The position numbers and the translations under genes were made by a program. A stretch of DNA of 64,000 bases. Source: Rhizophagus clarus (lineage: Eukaryota; Glomeromycota; Glomeromycetes; Glomerales; Glomeraceae). The stretch spans positions 806,001 through 870,000 of the forward strand of contig BLAL01000315.1 of the NCBI GenBank assembly GCA_015698045.1, read 5' to 3'. The notes under the pieces are model-generated. The model was given only the letters and a program-made list of their open reading frames with translations, searched no databases and had not been told where the DNA came from. Below, in pieces: positions 33,496 to 46,290 of this stretch; positions within the stretch are counted from its first letter, which is position 1, and each line of letters opens with the position of its first letter.

Positions 33496-35147
33496 CAGTG
33501 GGCGTCAAAACAAACGCACCAAAATTTAATAATTATAAAATCACGTGTCTATCGATCAAAATAAACTGAATTAATTTAATATTTTCGAATTAAGTAATAT
33601 AGGTGTTGATCTTTAAAATTATAAATATTACCCCTATTTTGTATTACATAATTTACCGTTATGTAATTTTTTTCTCATAACTATGGTGCGTTTATTTTGC
33701 CGTTTTGTAAAAAATGTAAAAATAAAGCGTAAAAAATTTTTTTTTTTATGTTTTATATTAAAATTTTTACAAAAACACTTTTCCCTACATATGTTCGTTT
33801 AAAAAAAAATATTTTTTATTAATAACTTTTAAGGCACAATTATCTACTGAACAGAGAGCTCAAGCTATTATGATGCTTAAAAAAGGATATTCAACAAGGG
33901 AAATTGCTGCTAAAGTTGGTTGCAAAAGTCATACAACTATCGTAAGACTAAAAAAGAAGTATGAGGAAACAGGTAAAGTTCAAAACAAGCCCTGTCCAGG
34001 CCGTCCATGTAAGCTGAATGAACGTGATGAACGTAATATTGTAAGAAGCATAATGACAAGAGAATGTTCCAACATGGTTCAAATTCAAAAATCATTAAAG
34101 GTTAATGATGATATTGAAGTGAGCGTAAGCACAGTACGCAGGGCATTAAAGAGAAATGGTTTAGCAGCTCGGGTGAAGCGTAAGAAACCGCTATTGTCAA
34201 AAAAATACTGTGAGAAACGTCTAAATTTTGCGAAGAGGTATAAAGATTGGACGGTAAGTGACTGGAATAAAGTGGTATGGTCTGACGAGTCAAAATTTCA
34301 AATATTTGGCTCAGACGGCCGCCAATATTGCTGGAAATGCCCAAAAGACCCACTTCAAGACGCTCATGTGAAACCTACCGTTAAATTTGAAGGTGGTAGT
34401 ATTTTTGTATGGGGATATTTCACCTCTTCGGGTGTAGGATACTTGGTAAGAATAGAGGGTGGATTGGATGCAGAATTATATTGTAAAATATTGGAAGAAG
34501 ACCTTATGGGCACTCTTCACTACTATGATTTGGATACTAATGACATTATATTCCAGCAAGACAACGACCCAAAACACACTGCAACTCGTACTAAGCAGTA
34601 GTTTGAAGACAATGAAATAGAAGTTTTATCATGGCCACCTCAATCTCCCGATCTTAATCCAATAGAGCATCTGTGGAATGACATTGATCGTCATCTCAGG
34701 GCTTTGGATATTGAGATTAGAGGTAAAGACATGTTATGGGAATAAATTTCTAATGTGTGGAATGAAACGGCTTTAGAAGCATGTTCTAAGTTAATAGAAA
34801 CAATGCCAGAACGAATCAATGATGTAATTAAGGCAAAAGGGGGGTATACACGATGGTAAAAAATATTTGGATATATTTTTAATTAGATTTAATTTGAATT
34901 GTTTTTATTTTTTTAATAAATTCGTAATATACAATAAAGCGGCAAATTAAACGCACCAATATTTTAATAAAAATCAAGTAATTATAAAAAATCTGGCTTA
35001 ATAATTATTATTAAAATTAATACAATATAAAGATCATATGACATATTAAATATTTAGTAAATATTACGTTGATACAATTTTAAATGATCGAAAATCATAT
35101 GATTTAGTAATTTATAAATTTTGGTGCGTTCGTTTTGACGCCCACTG
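33496..35147 (+). mobile_element. Tc1/mariner element, 1652 bp, TA target duplication
   Basis: Ends CAGTGGGCGTCAAAACAAAC and, inward from the right, CAGTGGGCGTCAAAACGAAC, flanked by TA (33494-33495, 35148-35149); the inverted repeat extends over about 31 bp (to GCACCAAAATTTA). A second pair of related 18-bp sites lies inside: GGTGCGTTTATTTTGCCG at 33685-33702 and CGGCAAATTAAACGCACC at 34940-34957, each inverted relative to the outer site at its own end. Confidence 0.92.
33834..34855 (+). pseudogene. Tc1-type transposase with two premature stops
   Basis: Reads from about 33834 (QLSTEQRAQAIMMLKKGYST) through the paired helix-turn-helix region and the GRPCKL linker (PGRP-type) to the DDE core: KVVWSDESKFQIFG (first Asp), IIFQQDNDPKHTATR (second Asp) and PPQSPDLNPIEHLWN (third residue, Glu), ending KAKGGYTRW and TAA at 34856. 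The frame is open except for TAG at 34599-34601, just before FEDNEIEVLSWPPQ, and TAA at 34743-34745 (LWE-stop-ISNVWNE). Family members usually have Trp and Gln there, so single transitions (TGG to TAG, CAA to TAA) explain both. No ATG precedes 33870 in frame, so a short upstream exon or a lost start is possible. This is the youngest-looking transposase in the window. Confidence 0.9.
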
Positions 35148-35149
35148 TA

Positions 35150-35794
35150 CAAATGTGCATGATTTTAAAAAATGTACATATCAGATATATAAATATAAAA
35201 AATGCGATTTAATTACTAATAATATAGTATAAGATTATGATTGGATAAATGTCACGTGATTGCAGTTCATTTGTTATTGTTTGCATACATAAGATCAAAA
35301 AATAGTTTTTCTTTTATTCTGGTTTTCTCTTATCTCTTATTTTTTTTATTCATTACTTTTTTCTTTTATTTAAATTATTATTTAAATATTACATATATTT
35401 ATTTTTATTTTATTATAAAAGAAATTTTATTAAACAAAAAGTTGTTTTAATAGGAATACTTTACGCAAAAAAATAAAATATTTGGTGTTCACGTAATTTT
35501 TTACCTTTAAATATAATTAATTTTATCTGATTATTGTTCTTTCTATTATCTTTTTAAAATAATGAAACATGTTTGTATAATTTAATAAAATAAGTACAGA
35601 TGTTTTGTTTTCTTTATTTTTTGGTCTTTATTATTTATACTAATTGTATCATTTTTTTTCATTACTACTAATTTATTTTCTTTTATCATTACTAACTGTA
35701 TTTCTTTTACTACTAATTTTATCTTTTTTTGTCACTATTAACTTTATCATATTTTTATTGTTACTAACCATACTTTGCTGAAATCTTCAAATCT
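35150..35794. other. AT-rich intergenic
   Basis: T-rich; the ORF at 35241-35450 is low-complexity. Repeated ACTAAC/ACTATTAACTTTATC words at 35640-35770. Confidence 0.4.
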
Positions 35795-36235
35795 GCTACA
35801 ATATCTTAATGATACATTTTCAACATCTTCACAATAACATCACAATTTTTTTAAATGATATCGTAACGATATATTTATGATAATCTTAACGATACCTTTT
35901 CAATATCCTCGCGATATTTGAAATTTGATATCGTTCTGATATCATTCTGATATTATATCGATTTATAGTCTCGATGTCATGATGATGTTGAAATGGAAAT
36001 TGTGATGTTATCGTGATGATGTTGAAAATGTATTGTTAAGATTATCATAAATATATCATCATGATATTATTTAATATATTGTCACGATATCATTTAAAAA
36101 TTAATATTATCGTGAAGTTGTTGAAAATGTATCGTTAGGATATTATAATTATGTCGTTATGGTATCATTAAGATCGCTAAATATTTTATTGAAATATCGT
36201 GATGACATTTAAACTGTATCAGGATGATAATGAAA
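35795..36235. repeat. Foldback (inverted repeat) of about 440 bp
   Basis: Left arm words GATACATTTTCAACATCTTC and AACATCACAATTT reappear as reverse complements on the right (AAATTGTGATGTTATCG, GATGTTGAAAATGTAT), with many GATATCGT/ACGATATC words around a centre near 35970. No ORF. Similar GATATC words occur near 37865. Confidence 0.65.
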
Positions 36236-36389
36236 CGTAGTAGATACATTCAATAAATTAAATCAATTTTAATTGGTTTAAATTAATTTGTTTATTAATT
36301 AATTAATATATATATTTTTTATAATGCAATTATGACAATTATGATGTTTAATTATTATTTAATTGTTAAATATTGCGAATTACGGTAAT

Positions 36390-37340
36390 TAAAGGAAGAA
36401 TATCTCTATCTCTGGATAGGATAACATAAAATAACGTGATGATATCAGTTCAACACTAATATTATATTGAAACTTGTTAAAATGCTGAATTAGAGTGTCT
36501 GGATTATGGCGCAAGCTCTGCGAAATTAAAGTTATGATCGTACCTGATTAAATTAAGCCGAAACACTTAAACCTAAAAGAAACAGAAGAAACGTTATTAT
36601 AATGTTCCTTATAAAAAAAAAGAAAAAGAAAAGAAAAAAAGAAAATTTATATAACATTTCTTACAAAAAAAAAAAAAAAAAAAATATTAAGTTTCGCATG
36701 TCTCTCACCGGATGGTTAACATAAAACAACGTGACTATATCATTATGACACTAATATTATATTGAAACTTGTTAAAAATGTTGAATTGATGAACCTAAAA
36801 AAAACAGAAGAAACGTTATTATAACATTCCTTACAAAAAAAAGAAAAGAAAAAAAGAAAATTCATATATTCTTACAAAAAAAAAAAATATTAAGTTTCGC
36901 ATCTCTCTCACCAGATGGTTAACATAAAACAACGTGACGATATCGTTATGACACTAATATTATATTAAAACTTGTTAAAAATGTTGAATTGATGAACCTA
37001 AAAGAAACAGAAGAAACGTTATTATAACGTTCCTTACAAAAAAAAGAAAAGAAAAAAAGAAAATTCATATATTCTTACAAAAAAAAAAAATATTAAGTTT
37101 CGCATCTCTCTCACTGGATGGTTAACATAAAACAACGTGACAATATCGTTATAACACTAATATTATCTTGAAACTTGTTTAAAATATTGAATTGATAAGT
37201 TTCTGATTACGACGCAAGTTTCTGCGAAATTAAAAATACGGTCGTGCCTGGTAAATTACTTAGACATCTCTCTTTCCGAATGCTAATATAAAACAACGTG
37301 ATGATATCATTATGATGCTAGAACAATCGCATTCCCAAGT
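36390..37340 (-). repeat. 213-bp tandem repeat containing minus-strand intron-like segments
   Basis: The word CCTAAAAGAAACAGAAGAAA recurs at about 36571, 36785 and 36998 (spacing 214 and 213), with partial units on both sides sharing GATGGTTAACATAAAACAAC. On the minus strand each unit reads GTAAGG, AACGTTATAATAACGTT (hairpin with an ATAATAAC branch-like motif), TTCTGTTTCTTTTAG: again a short intron-like segment with an AACGTT stem. Confidence 0.75.
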
Positions 37341-38028
37341 ATAAAAAAGAAGGGAAATAATACTATACCAAAACTTTCTTTGCGCACATTCCGAATTTCG
37401 TTCGAATTTCGTCACAAATATTATTATACACTACTATTAAAAAATTTTTCTTTTTTAAAAAAAAATAATAATAAATAGATAAATAAATAAAAAAATACAT
37501 CCCGAATTTCTGTTATATTGTTAAAAAATATTTCTAAACAATATTTGCACAGCGAGAGCTAAAATTTGTAAAACAATTAATATTATTATAAATAACTTTT
37601 TGTTTCGTACCTGTCAAGATGTCGAATAAACTATTTTTCAATGTTAAGATTACGCCAAAATAAAAAATAGACGCGTATATGATTGTTAATATTATTAAGA
37701 AATATTTTAAATAGATTGACAATATTAAAATGTAAGTTATTACAGTAAAATGTAGAGAATGGAGTAGAAATAACCGTCGTGCGAATATTTTAACAAACAA
37801 ACAATGATTTTGATTGGATAATCAATACAAAGTCACATTATCACGTGATAAGTAATGGACCAGTCATGATACCATAACGATATCAAAATGATATTGTTGC
37901 ATTTATTTAATAAAAAAAAGATACTGTATCATTTTGATATTGTTAAAACAATAATGAATTTAATGAGTAAACGTAGTATAAACTTATATGTATATTGTAA
38001 ATTTATTAACATAATATTACTAATAAAG
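37341..38028. other. AT-rich flank
   Basis: No gene recognised; probable 3' flank of the Plavaka-like element. Confidence 0.35.
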
Positions 38029-38316
38029 CTATATAGCCGTAAAATAATAATTATTTTTTATCCACAAATCAATTTTCGTATCATAGACAAAGTAAACTTT
38101 CTGTACATGGTCAATTATTGATATCGGGAAGATTCTTCTTCAGCGAATGTCTTGGCTTGTCTGAATGCGAAAAAGAGGACATTTCAATATGTTGTGAATT
38201 CTGTTAATATTGTCAAACCAATCAATTGTAATAAAGGCATAATATTTATTATCATTGCCTTTGTATTTGAAGATCTCTTTTATAATCGCATAACATTCAC
38301 CACTGTCTTCCTCGTG

Positions 38317-39292
38317 TAGGGCTCCGATCGGTTTCGGTAATTACCAAACCGTACCGACCGGTTTCGGTATCAGAGCGGTTTCAGTTTTATGATTTATCGA
38401 ACTGAAACTTTCGGTTTCGGTATCAGTTTTGCAATTTACTGAACTGATTTACCGATAATAAAAACGTTTTTTTTTATAAGAAAAACGTAAATAATGTAGT
38501 TAAAAAAAAACGTTGCGAAACGTTTTTTACATAAACGTTTGATATAAAAAATAACGATTCGCAACGTTATTTTTGCGGAACTTGTAAAAAATGTTGCGAA
38601 ACGTTTTTTACATAAACGATTTGATAAAAAATAACATTTCGCAATGTTATTTTTGCGAAACTTGTAAAAAACGTTGCGAAACGTTTTTTACATAAACGAT
38701 TTGATAAAAAAAATAACGTTTCGCAACGTTATTTTTGCGGAACTTGTAAAAAACGTTGCGAAACGTTTTTTACATAAACAATTTATTATGAAAAATAACG
38801 ATCCGCAACGTTATTTTTGCGAACATTGTAAAAAATGTTGCGAAACGTTTTTTACATAAACGTTTGATATAAAAAAAATAACGTTTCGCAACGTTATTTT
38901 TGCGAAACTTGTAAAAAACGTTGCAAAACAGAAATTTAATATAGAAAACAACGTTTCGCAACGTTATTTTCCTTTTTATTTAAAAACTTTGCGAAACGTT
39001 TTTATAAAACGATTTAATATAAAAAAAACGTCTCGCAACGTTTTTTTTTGTCACTTTAATAAAAAACGTTGCGAAATGTTTTTTTATGGATGATTTGATA
39101 AGAAAAAATCGTTTTGCAACTTTTTTTTTGCTAAACGTTGCGAAACGTTTTTTACTAAACTCGTTCGGTAAATCAGTTCGGTTTTCGGTAATTACTGATC
39201 GGTTTCGGTAATCATTAATACCGATACCGATTAATTCAGTTCGGTATTGGTTTTTGCAAAAACCGAACTGAACCGAACCGATCGGAGCCCTA
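38317..39292. mobile_element. hAT-type non-autonomous element, 976 bp, copy 1
   Basis: Starts TAGGGCTCCGATCGGTTTC and ends with its reverse complement. Flanks TCCTCGTG (38309-38316) and TCCTTGTG (39293-39300) form an 8-bp duplication with one mismatch. The interior is an array of GTTGCGAAACGTTTTTTA and its reverse complement, alternating. Inserted in the C-terminal coding region of the Plavaka-like gene 1. The ORFs inside are by-products of the repeats. Confidence 0.92.
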
Positions 39293-41974
39293 TCCTTGTG
39301 TATTGTTATGACGTCACTAATATGAAGATGTACTTTGGAAAAGACGCCATCGCTTTCTTCCATAGTGTATGTCGCCAATTCATACCAGCTTATTTGAGAA
39401 TATATAAGAGCTGACTTTTATCCAATGTCCATAAATGAAAGAAGCAGCTCAGATTTGAAATTTGGCAAATTTTTCATGATATTTTCACGATCCTGACGGG
39501 ACAAGCTTCTCTTTAAGATAATATTTGTAATAAAATCCACTGGAGATGAAATCGCTATATAAAATAAAATTACGTTAATAATTGCGGAAATATTATTATT
39601 ATAAAATTGTAATACAAACCTTCTTCATTTTCTTCCAGTTCTTGTTCATTTGATACCTTGTCTTTAGTAATATACCAATTAGTCAATAAATTTCTAAAAT
39701 TTGAGGACATAGTAGCGAAACCTCTACAAGGTTGTGATAATCTTTGATCTGCGCCTCCATCTACTAAATGACGAATTGCAAAGAGTGTAGTATACCGCTT
39801 TAACAAGTCTAGCTCAACATTCTTGCAATTTATTTGTGGTACCATTGCTTTAAAGATCTGATACACCATCTCTTTGATACCAACTTGAGTGTTTATAAAA
39901 ATACCATAAGTCCTTGCATGTACCAGCAAGTAGATATTGATATGCAGGTTTGGTAAGTTAGCAAATTCAGGGAAAACCTAAAGCCACATTATTAAATAAT
40001 ATTTTATATATTGATAAATAAAAAATAAAAAATTATATAAGAATTATGAATAATTGTACCTTTGGAAGAATTTTCATTTTTTCTTCAAGGCATTTTTGTA
40101 ATTCGTCATACGAATCTAATGTAAACTTACTTTCAAAAACCATCCTCATTGTTTTTGCTACATATACCCAATAAGCAATTATTACATTTTTCGCCATGTT
40201 AATGCGTGATTCTTGAATTTGTTGCAGAATGCTTCTGGATTCATTTTCCTTTAAGCTTGATGTTTCTAAAAAACTATTAAGTATAAAAGGCATTATCATA
40301 GCGAGCTTAAGATAGTCAGACATCATGAAACTAGCATTGTGACTAATTGGATTTGGCAAACGAGACCATTTTTTTGGTTTCTCAAAGTTCTTTCAGGCTT
40401 TGATAAACTCGTCCTCTCCTTTTTGTGAAAATAATTCGCACCTGTGGAAATCAAAAAGCTTTATTAAAAGATTTTGTTCGTTACATATCTAGCTAAAGTT
40501 AATTAAATTCAAAGATCATACGTTAATTTAAGAAGTCGTCCAATCTTCCCAGCAGTTGCATGATATACATCTTGAGGTGTCTGTAGATGCTTTTCTTTTA
40601 GCAGCCTATCCAAAATGCTAGGCCTTGTTCTTAGTCCAAACTCAGTATAAAGTCATCTTTGCCTTGTAGTAGCAGGTTCGTTAAATATCTCTTTAAATTG
40701 ATCGTCAGTGATGTGATGATATCTTGATGTTGCTGGTACATCCTGAGAGAAGTTAGTAAGTGATTCTCGAGAGGCTGTACAAGTGCGACAACCTTTATTG
40801 GCATTATGTCGTAATACACTACACATGTCATTCCCTTATGGTAAATCAGCAGTTACAACACCTAAACTGGCTATCACTCAAGCATCTTGGCCATTCACTT
40901 CCATTAATTTTCCTTGTTCGAATTCTTTCATTTCAGAAATAAATGGCAATATGAATTCATTGAAATTACCACCGAAAGGAACAAATCCGAGAACAAAGTG
41001 ATTTTTGAGCAACTTTCTTTGACGGGCAGGCATATTTCCAAACTGCACATAAACACCTCCTAACGAATGATAAACATTCCTAAATGTTCCAAAATCATCG
41101 TAGTATATGTCCAAAAACAGCTTATAAACCGGAATTGTTGGAGATGGTGGCTACCTTATGGAAATATATTCTGAAGGATGTTGATAAGAGAACGTTACAT
41201 TACGAATGCGCCAGTGTGTATGATGTTTATAAAGTATTTCAGTAATTCGTAGTGTATCTGCAGCAACCTTTTCTGAAATTTGTGATGTTGTTATTGTCAA
41301 GACTGGTTCATCTTATAACCAAACTTTTCTGGAAAGAGAGCGATTTTGTCTTAATTCTCCCTTAAAAGTTCCAGGCAAGTCACTATAATCTAGAACTTTT
41401 TGGATTCTCAGCCGATACTGTTGGTTCTCTTTATTTAATAATATCGCTCTCAATCTGCCAAGTTTTCGTTCATTGTCGTAATAGTAAACAAAATCGCCGC
41501 ATTGGTATATCTCTATTATATACATATGAAAAAAGTATTAGTCTCTTGTACTTTATTGCTTCGCCTCTCTACCATCAGCTTGCATTTAATAAATAATTAC
41601 CCCCTAATATTATTAATTGTTCTTGACCGAAAAGAGGTGACTCTGCCCATAAGGTACCATACCAGTACTCAGATTTTGTTTTTGAATTGACACCAGCATC
41701 AAAATACATTTCCTTTAATAGTGATGGGTTGTTAAGAACATTCCAAATGATATCACTTATTGAAAGTTGATATGCCATCTTTGAATCCTTTAAAGTTGAT
41801 GGTGTTTTTTTTGATGAAATTGACACAGGTCGAATGGTGGCAAATCGGTTACCAATCAGCTATCAATCGGGTATCTTATTGATAACTGATTGATTCAATA
41901 AGTATTTAATCGGGTGGCCGATTGATAGCCGATTTCCACCAAAATCCGTCATCAATCGGGCAGGCCGATTGATG

Positions 41975-42450
41975 GTCAACTGATGGTCGATTGATGGTCG
42001 ATTGATGGTCGATTAATGGTCAAAATATGGTCAAATGGTCGAATTATGGTCAAATTATGGTCAAATTATGGTCGAATTAAGGTCAAATTATGGTCAAATT
42101 TAAGGTCAAATTATGGTCAAATTATGGTCAAATTAAGGTCAAATTAAGGTCAAATTATGGTCAAATTAAGGTCAAATTAAGGTCAAATTAAGGTCAAATT
42201 ATGGTCGAATTATGGTCGAATTATGGTCAAATTATGGTCAAAATTATGGTCGAATTATGGTCGAATTAAGGTCAAATTAAGGTCAAATTATGGTCGAATT
42301 ATGGTCAAATTAAGGAGGTCAAATTAAGGTCAAATTAAGGTCAAATTATGGTTAATTTATGGTCAATTTATGGTCAATTTATGGTCAAATTATGTGGTCA
42401 AATTATGTAGTCAAATTATGGTCAATTATGGTCAATTGATGGTCGAATGA
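41975..42450. repeat. GGTCAAATTA minisatellite
   Basis: About 45 copies of a 9-11 bp unit (GGTCAAATTA with G/A and T/A variants) grading on the left into GATGGTCGATT, the subterminal word of the enclosing element. It seems to have grown from a subterminal repeat. Confidence 0.9.
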
Positions 42451-42659
42451 CCAATTTTTGTAGAATAATATAATGAATAATAAAATTTATTATAGCACAT
42501 AATAAAACACATAGTATCTTTATTTATATTAATAACAGATAAGTATTTAAAATAAAAACATTTATTATAATAATATGTTAGTATATGACTAATAAAGTTA
42601 GTAATATTTAATAAATAAATAGTAAAGCGTAAATATAAAAAGTTAGTAATAATTATAAT

Positions 42660-42905
42660 AAAATACACAAATACAAAAAGTTAGTATTATGAAGAGTTTG
42701 ATAAAATGTATAAAAAAAAAAAAGAAAAATACGTGATGATGTTAGTAAAATATAAAAAAAAAAAAGAATAACATTAGTAATAATAAAATACACAAATACA
42801 AAAAGTTAGTATTATGAAGAGTTTGATAAAATTTATAAAAAAAAAAAAAAAGAAAAATACGTGATGATGTTAGTAAAATATGAAAAAAAAAGAATAATAT
42901 TAGTA
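42660..42905. repeat. Tandem duplication, about 125-bp unit
   Basis: Two adjacent copies of a unit holding AATACACAAATACAAAAAGT and ATACGTGATGATGTTAGTAA (about 42660-42785 and 42786-42905). Confidence 0.8.
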
Positions 42906-43299
42906 ATATTAAAAAAAGGTAAAGTTAATATTATAAAATAAAATATAGTCAGTAATCATTACCATAAATTTAATGGCAAAAATACAATAATTAATATACT
43001 TGTAAAATGTAATGAGAGTAAGAAGAAAACAGAAAAGAAAGGGTGTATGATTTTTGAAAAATAAACAGAGTCACGTTTGGTTATTTATATGCATGTTAAG
43101 ATCAGGTCACATGCATAAGATCAGACCAAATTTTGATTGGTTAATAATAGATAAATTGAAAACCTACTATCGTTAGTTGTAATTTTTCATCTCATATAGT
43201 CATATATTATAATTTGCCTTGGACTTTCGGATACCTAATTTTTTTAATAATATTAACTTATTTAAAATAAATTTAATAAAAAGTGTATTGTTTTTTTAA

Positions 43300-46290
43300 A
43301 ATATTATGAAATCTAAAAAAATCCTCTATTAAAAATATTTCATACAAACTCTTAGGAAACCTCAAAAAAAAAATCTATTTATCAAAAATATCCTATACGA
43401 ATCTTAGGAAATCTCACAAAAAAATTTCCTATCAGATATCCCATACGAACTCTTCCAATACGAACTCTTAGAAAATCTCTCTCAAAAAAATTTTCTATCA
43501 AAAAATCCCATGCGAATCCTTTCCATATGAACCCTAAAAAATTTCACAAAAAAATTTCCTATCAGATATCCCATATGAACTCTTCCAATACAAACTCTTA
43601 GAAAATCTCTTAAAAAAAATTTTCTATCAAAGATATCCCATACGAACACCCTACTATATGAACAACTGGAAAATCTTTATTAAAATATCCCATACGAACT
43701 CTTCCCACACGTAGGGCTCCGATCGGTTTCGGTAATTACCGAACCGTACCGACCGGTTTCGGTATCGGAGCGGTTTCGGTTTTATGATTTATCGAACCGA
43801 AACTTTCGGTTTCGGTATCGGTTTTGCGATTTACCGAACTGATTTACCGATAATAAAAACGTTTTTTTTTTATAAGAAAAACGTAAATAATGTAGTTAAA
43901 AAAAATGTTGCGAAACGTTTTTTACATAAACGTTTGATATAAAAAATAACGATTCGCAACGTTATTTTTGCGGAATTTGTAAAAAACGTTGCGAAACGTT
44001 TTTTACATAAACGATTTGATAAAAAATAACGTTTTGCAACGTTATTTTTGCGAAACTTGTAAAAAACGTTGCGAAACGTTTTTTATATAAACGATTTGAT
44101 AAAAAAAATAATGTTTCGCAACGTTATTTTTGCGGAACTTGTAAAAAACGTTGCGAAATGTTTTTTACATAAACAATTTATTATGAAAAATAATGATTCG
44201 CAACGTTATTTTTGCGAACATTGTAAAAAACGTTGCGAAACGTTTTTTACATAAACGTTCGATATAAAAAAAATAACGTTTTGCAACGTTATTTTTGCGA
44301 AACTTGTAAAAAACGTTGCGAAATGTTTTTTACATTGGAAATTTAATATAGAAAATAACGTTTCGCAACGTTATTTTCCTTTTTATTTAAAAACGTTGCG
44401 AAACGTTTTTATAAAATGATTTAATATAAAAAAACGTCTCGCAACGTTTTTTTTGTCACTTTAATAAAAAATGTTGCGAAATGTTTTTTTATGGATGATT
44501 TGATAAGAAAAAATCGTTTCGCAACTTTTTTTTTGCTAAACGTTGCGAAACGTTTTTTTACTAAACTCGTTCGGTAAATCGGTTCGGTTTTCAGTAATTA
44601 CCGATCAGTTTCAGTAATCATTAATACCGATACTGATTAATTCGGTTCGGTATCGGTTTTTGCAAAAACCGAACTGAACCGAACCGATCGGAGCCCTACC
44701 CACACGGACTCTAAGAAAATCTCTTAAAAAATTTTCTATCAAAGAATCCCATACGAACCCTTTCCATATGAACTCTTAGAAAATCTCTTAAGAAAATTTT
44801 CTATCAAAGAATCCCATATGAACCCTTCCATATGAACTCTTAGAAAATCTCTTAAGAAAAATTTTTCTATCAAATATCCCATATGAATTCTTCCAATATG
44901 AACTCTTAGAAAATCTCTTAAAAAAAATTTTCTATCAAAGAATCCCATACGAACCCTTTCCATATGAACTCTTAGAAAATCTCTTAAGAAAAATTTTACT
45001 ATCAGATATTCCATACGAACTCTTAAAAATAAAAAAAAATCTATTTATCAAAAATATTCTATACGAATCTTAGAAAATCTCAAAAAAAAATTTCCTATCA
45101 GATATCCCATATGAACACTTCCCATATGAACTTTTAGAAATCTCTCTCAAAAAAATTTTCTATCAAAGAATCTCATGCGAATCCTTTCCATATGAACCCT
45201 AAAAAATTTCACAAAAAAATTTTCTATCAGATATCCCATACGAACTCTTCCCACACAAACTCTTAGAAAATCTCTTAAAAAAAAATTTTCTATCAAAGAA
45301 TCCCATACGAACGCTTTTCTTATGAACTCTTAGAAAATCTCTTAAGAAAAATTTTTCTATCAGATATCCCATACGAACTCTTTCCATATGAACTCTTAGA
45401 AAATCTCTTAAAAAACAACTTTTCTATCAATGAATCCCATGCGAACTCTTTTCATATGAACTCTTAGAAAATTTCTCAAAAAAAATTTTCTACCAGATAT
45501 CCTATACGAACTCTTCCCACACTAGAAAATCTTAAAAAAAATTTTCTATCAAAGACATCCCATATGAACCTTTTTCCATATGAACACTTAGAAAATCTTT
45601 ATCAAAATATCCCATACAAACTGTTTCTTTACGAATTCTTAGAAAATCTATAAAAATAATTTTCTAACAAAGAATCCATACGAACTCTTCCCATACGAAC
45701 TCTTAGAAAATCTCTCAAAAAAAAATTTTCTATTATTTATCCCATATGAACTGAACTCTTAGAAAATCTCTTAAAAAAAAAATTTTCTATCAGATATCCC
45801 ATATGAACTCTTCCTATATGAACTTTTAGAAATAAAAAAAAAAATCTATTTATTAAAAATATCCTATACGAATCTTAGGAAATCTCTCAAAAAAATATTT
45901 CCTATCAGATATCCTACACGAATCCTTCCCATACGAACTCAGAAAATTTTGCAAAAAAATTTTCTATCAGATATCCCATACAAACTCTTCCCATACGAAC
46001 TCTTAGAGAATCTCTTAAAAAAAATTTTCTATCAAAGATATCCAACAAACCTTTCCCATATAAACTCTTAGAAAATCTCTTAAAAAAAATTTTTCTATCA
46101 AATATCCCTATACGAACTCTTTCCATACGAACTCTTAGAAAATAAAAAAAATTTTTTATCAGATATCCCATATAAACTCTTTCCATACAAACTTTTAAAA
46201 ATCTCAAAAAATAAAAATATCTCTATTTATCAAAAATATCCTATATGAATCTTAGAAAATCTATCAAAAAAAAATTTCTATCAGAGTTTA
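43300..46290. repeat. Long tandem array (CCCATACGAACTCTTAGAAA), interrupted by a hAT copy
   Basis: Roughly 65-75 bp units with ATCCCATACGAACTCTTCCC, GAACTCTTAGAAAATCTCTT and AATTTTCTATCAAAGAAT, running 43300-43703 and 44707-46290 on both sides of the hAT copy at 43712-44698. The minus-strand ORFs here (for example 44739-45014, 45914-46207) are periodic MERVRMGYLIEKFF-like by-products and not genes. Confidence 0.9.
43712..44698. mobile_element. hAT-type non-autonomous element, 987 bp, copy 2
   Basis: Same family as 38317-39292: starts TAGGGCTCCGATCGGTTTC, ends with the reverse complement, perfect 8-bp duplication CCCACACG (43704-43711, 44699-44706). It is collinear with copy 1; visible differences are largely CG in this copy against CA or TG in copy 1 (GGTATCGGAGCGG here, GGTATCAGAGCGG there), so this copy is less decayed. 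Confidence 0.95.

Noticed and set aside
33870..34601. Complete 243-codon transposase
   Set aside because: It ends before the third catalytic residue; homologous coding sequence continues in the same frame past the TAG to 34855.
38674..39378. ORFs with Cys/His-like peptides (CEHCKKC) at 38674-38859 and 44069-44254
   Set aside because: By-products of the palindromic GCGAAACG array inside the hAT MITEs; no start context or splice support.
41975..42450. CRISPR-like short regular repeats
   Set aside because: The unit is 9-11 bp with no spacers, in a eukaryotic transposon; it is a minisatellite.
44739..46207. ORFs with a regular MERVRMGYLIEKFFLRDF-like repeat, as in a repeat protein
   Set aside because: Periodicity equals the DNA tandem unit, several frames give similar peptides, and the array is interrupted and indel-rich.
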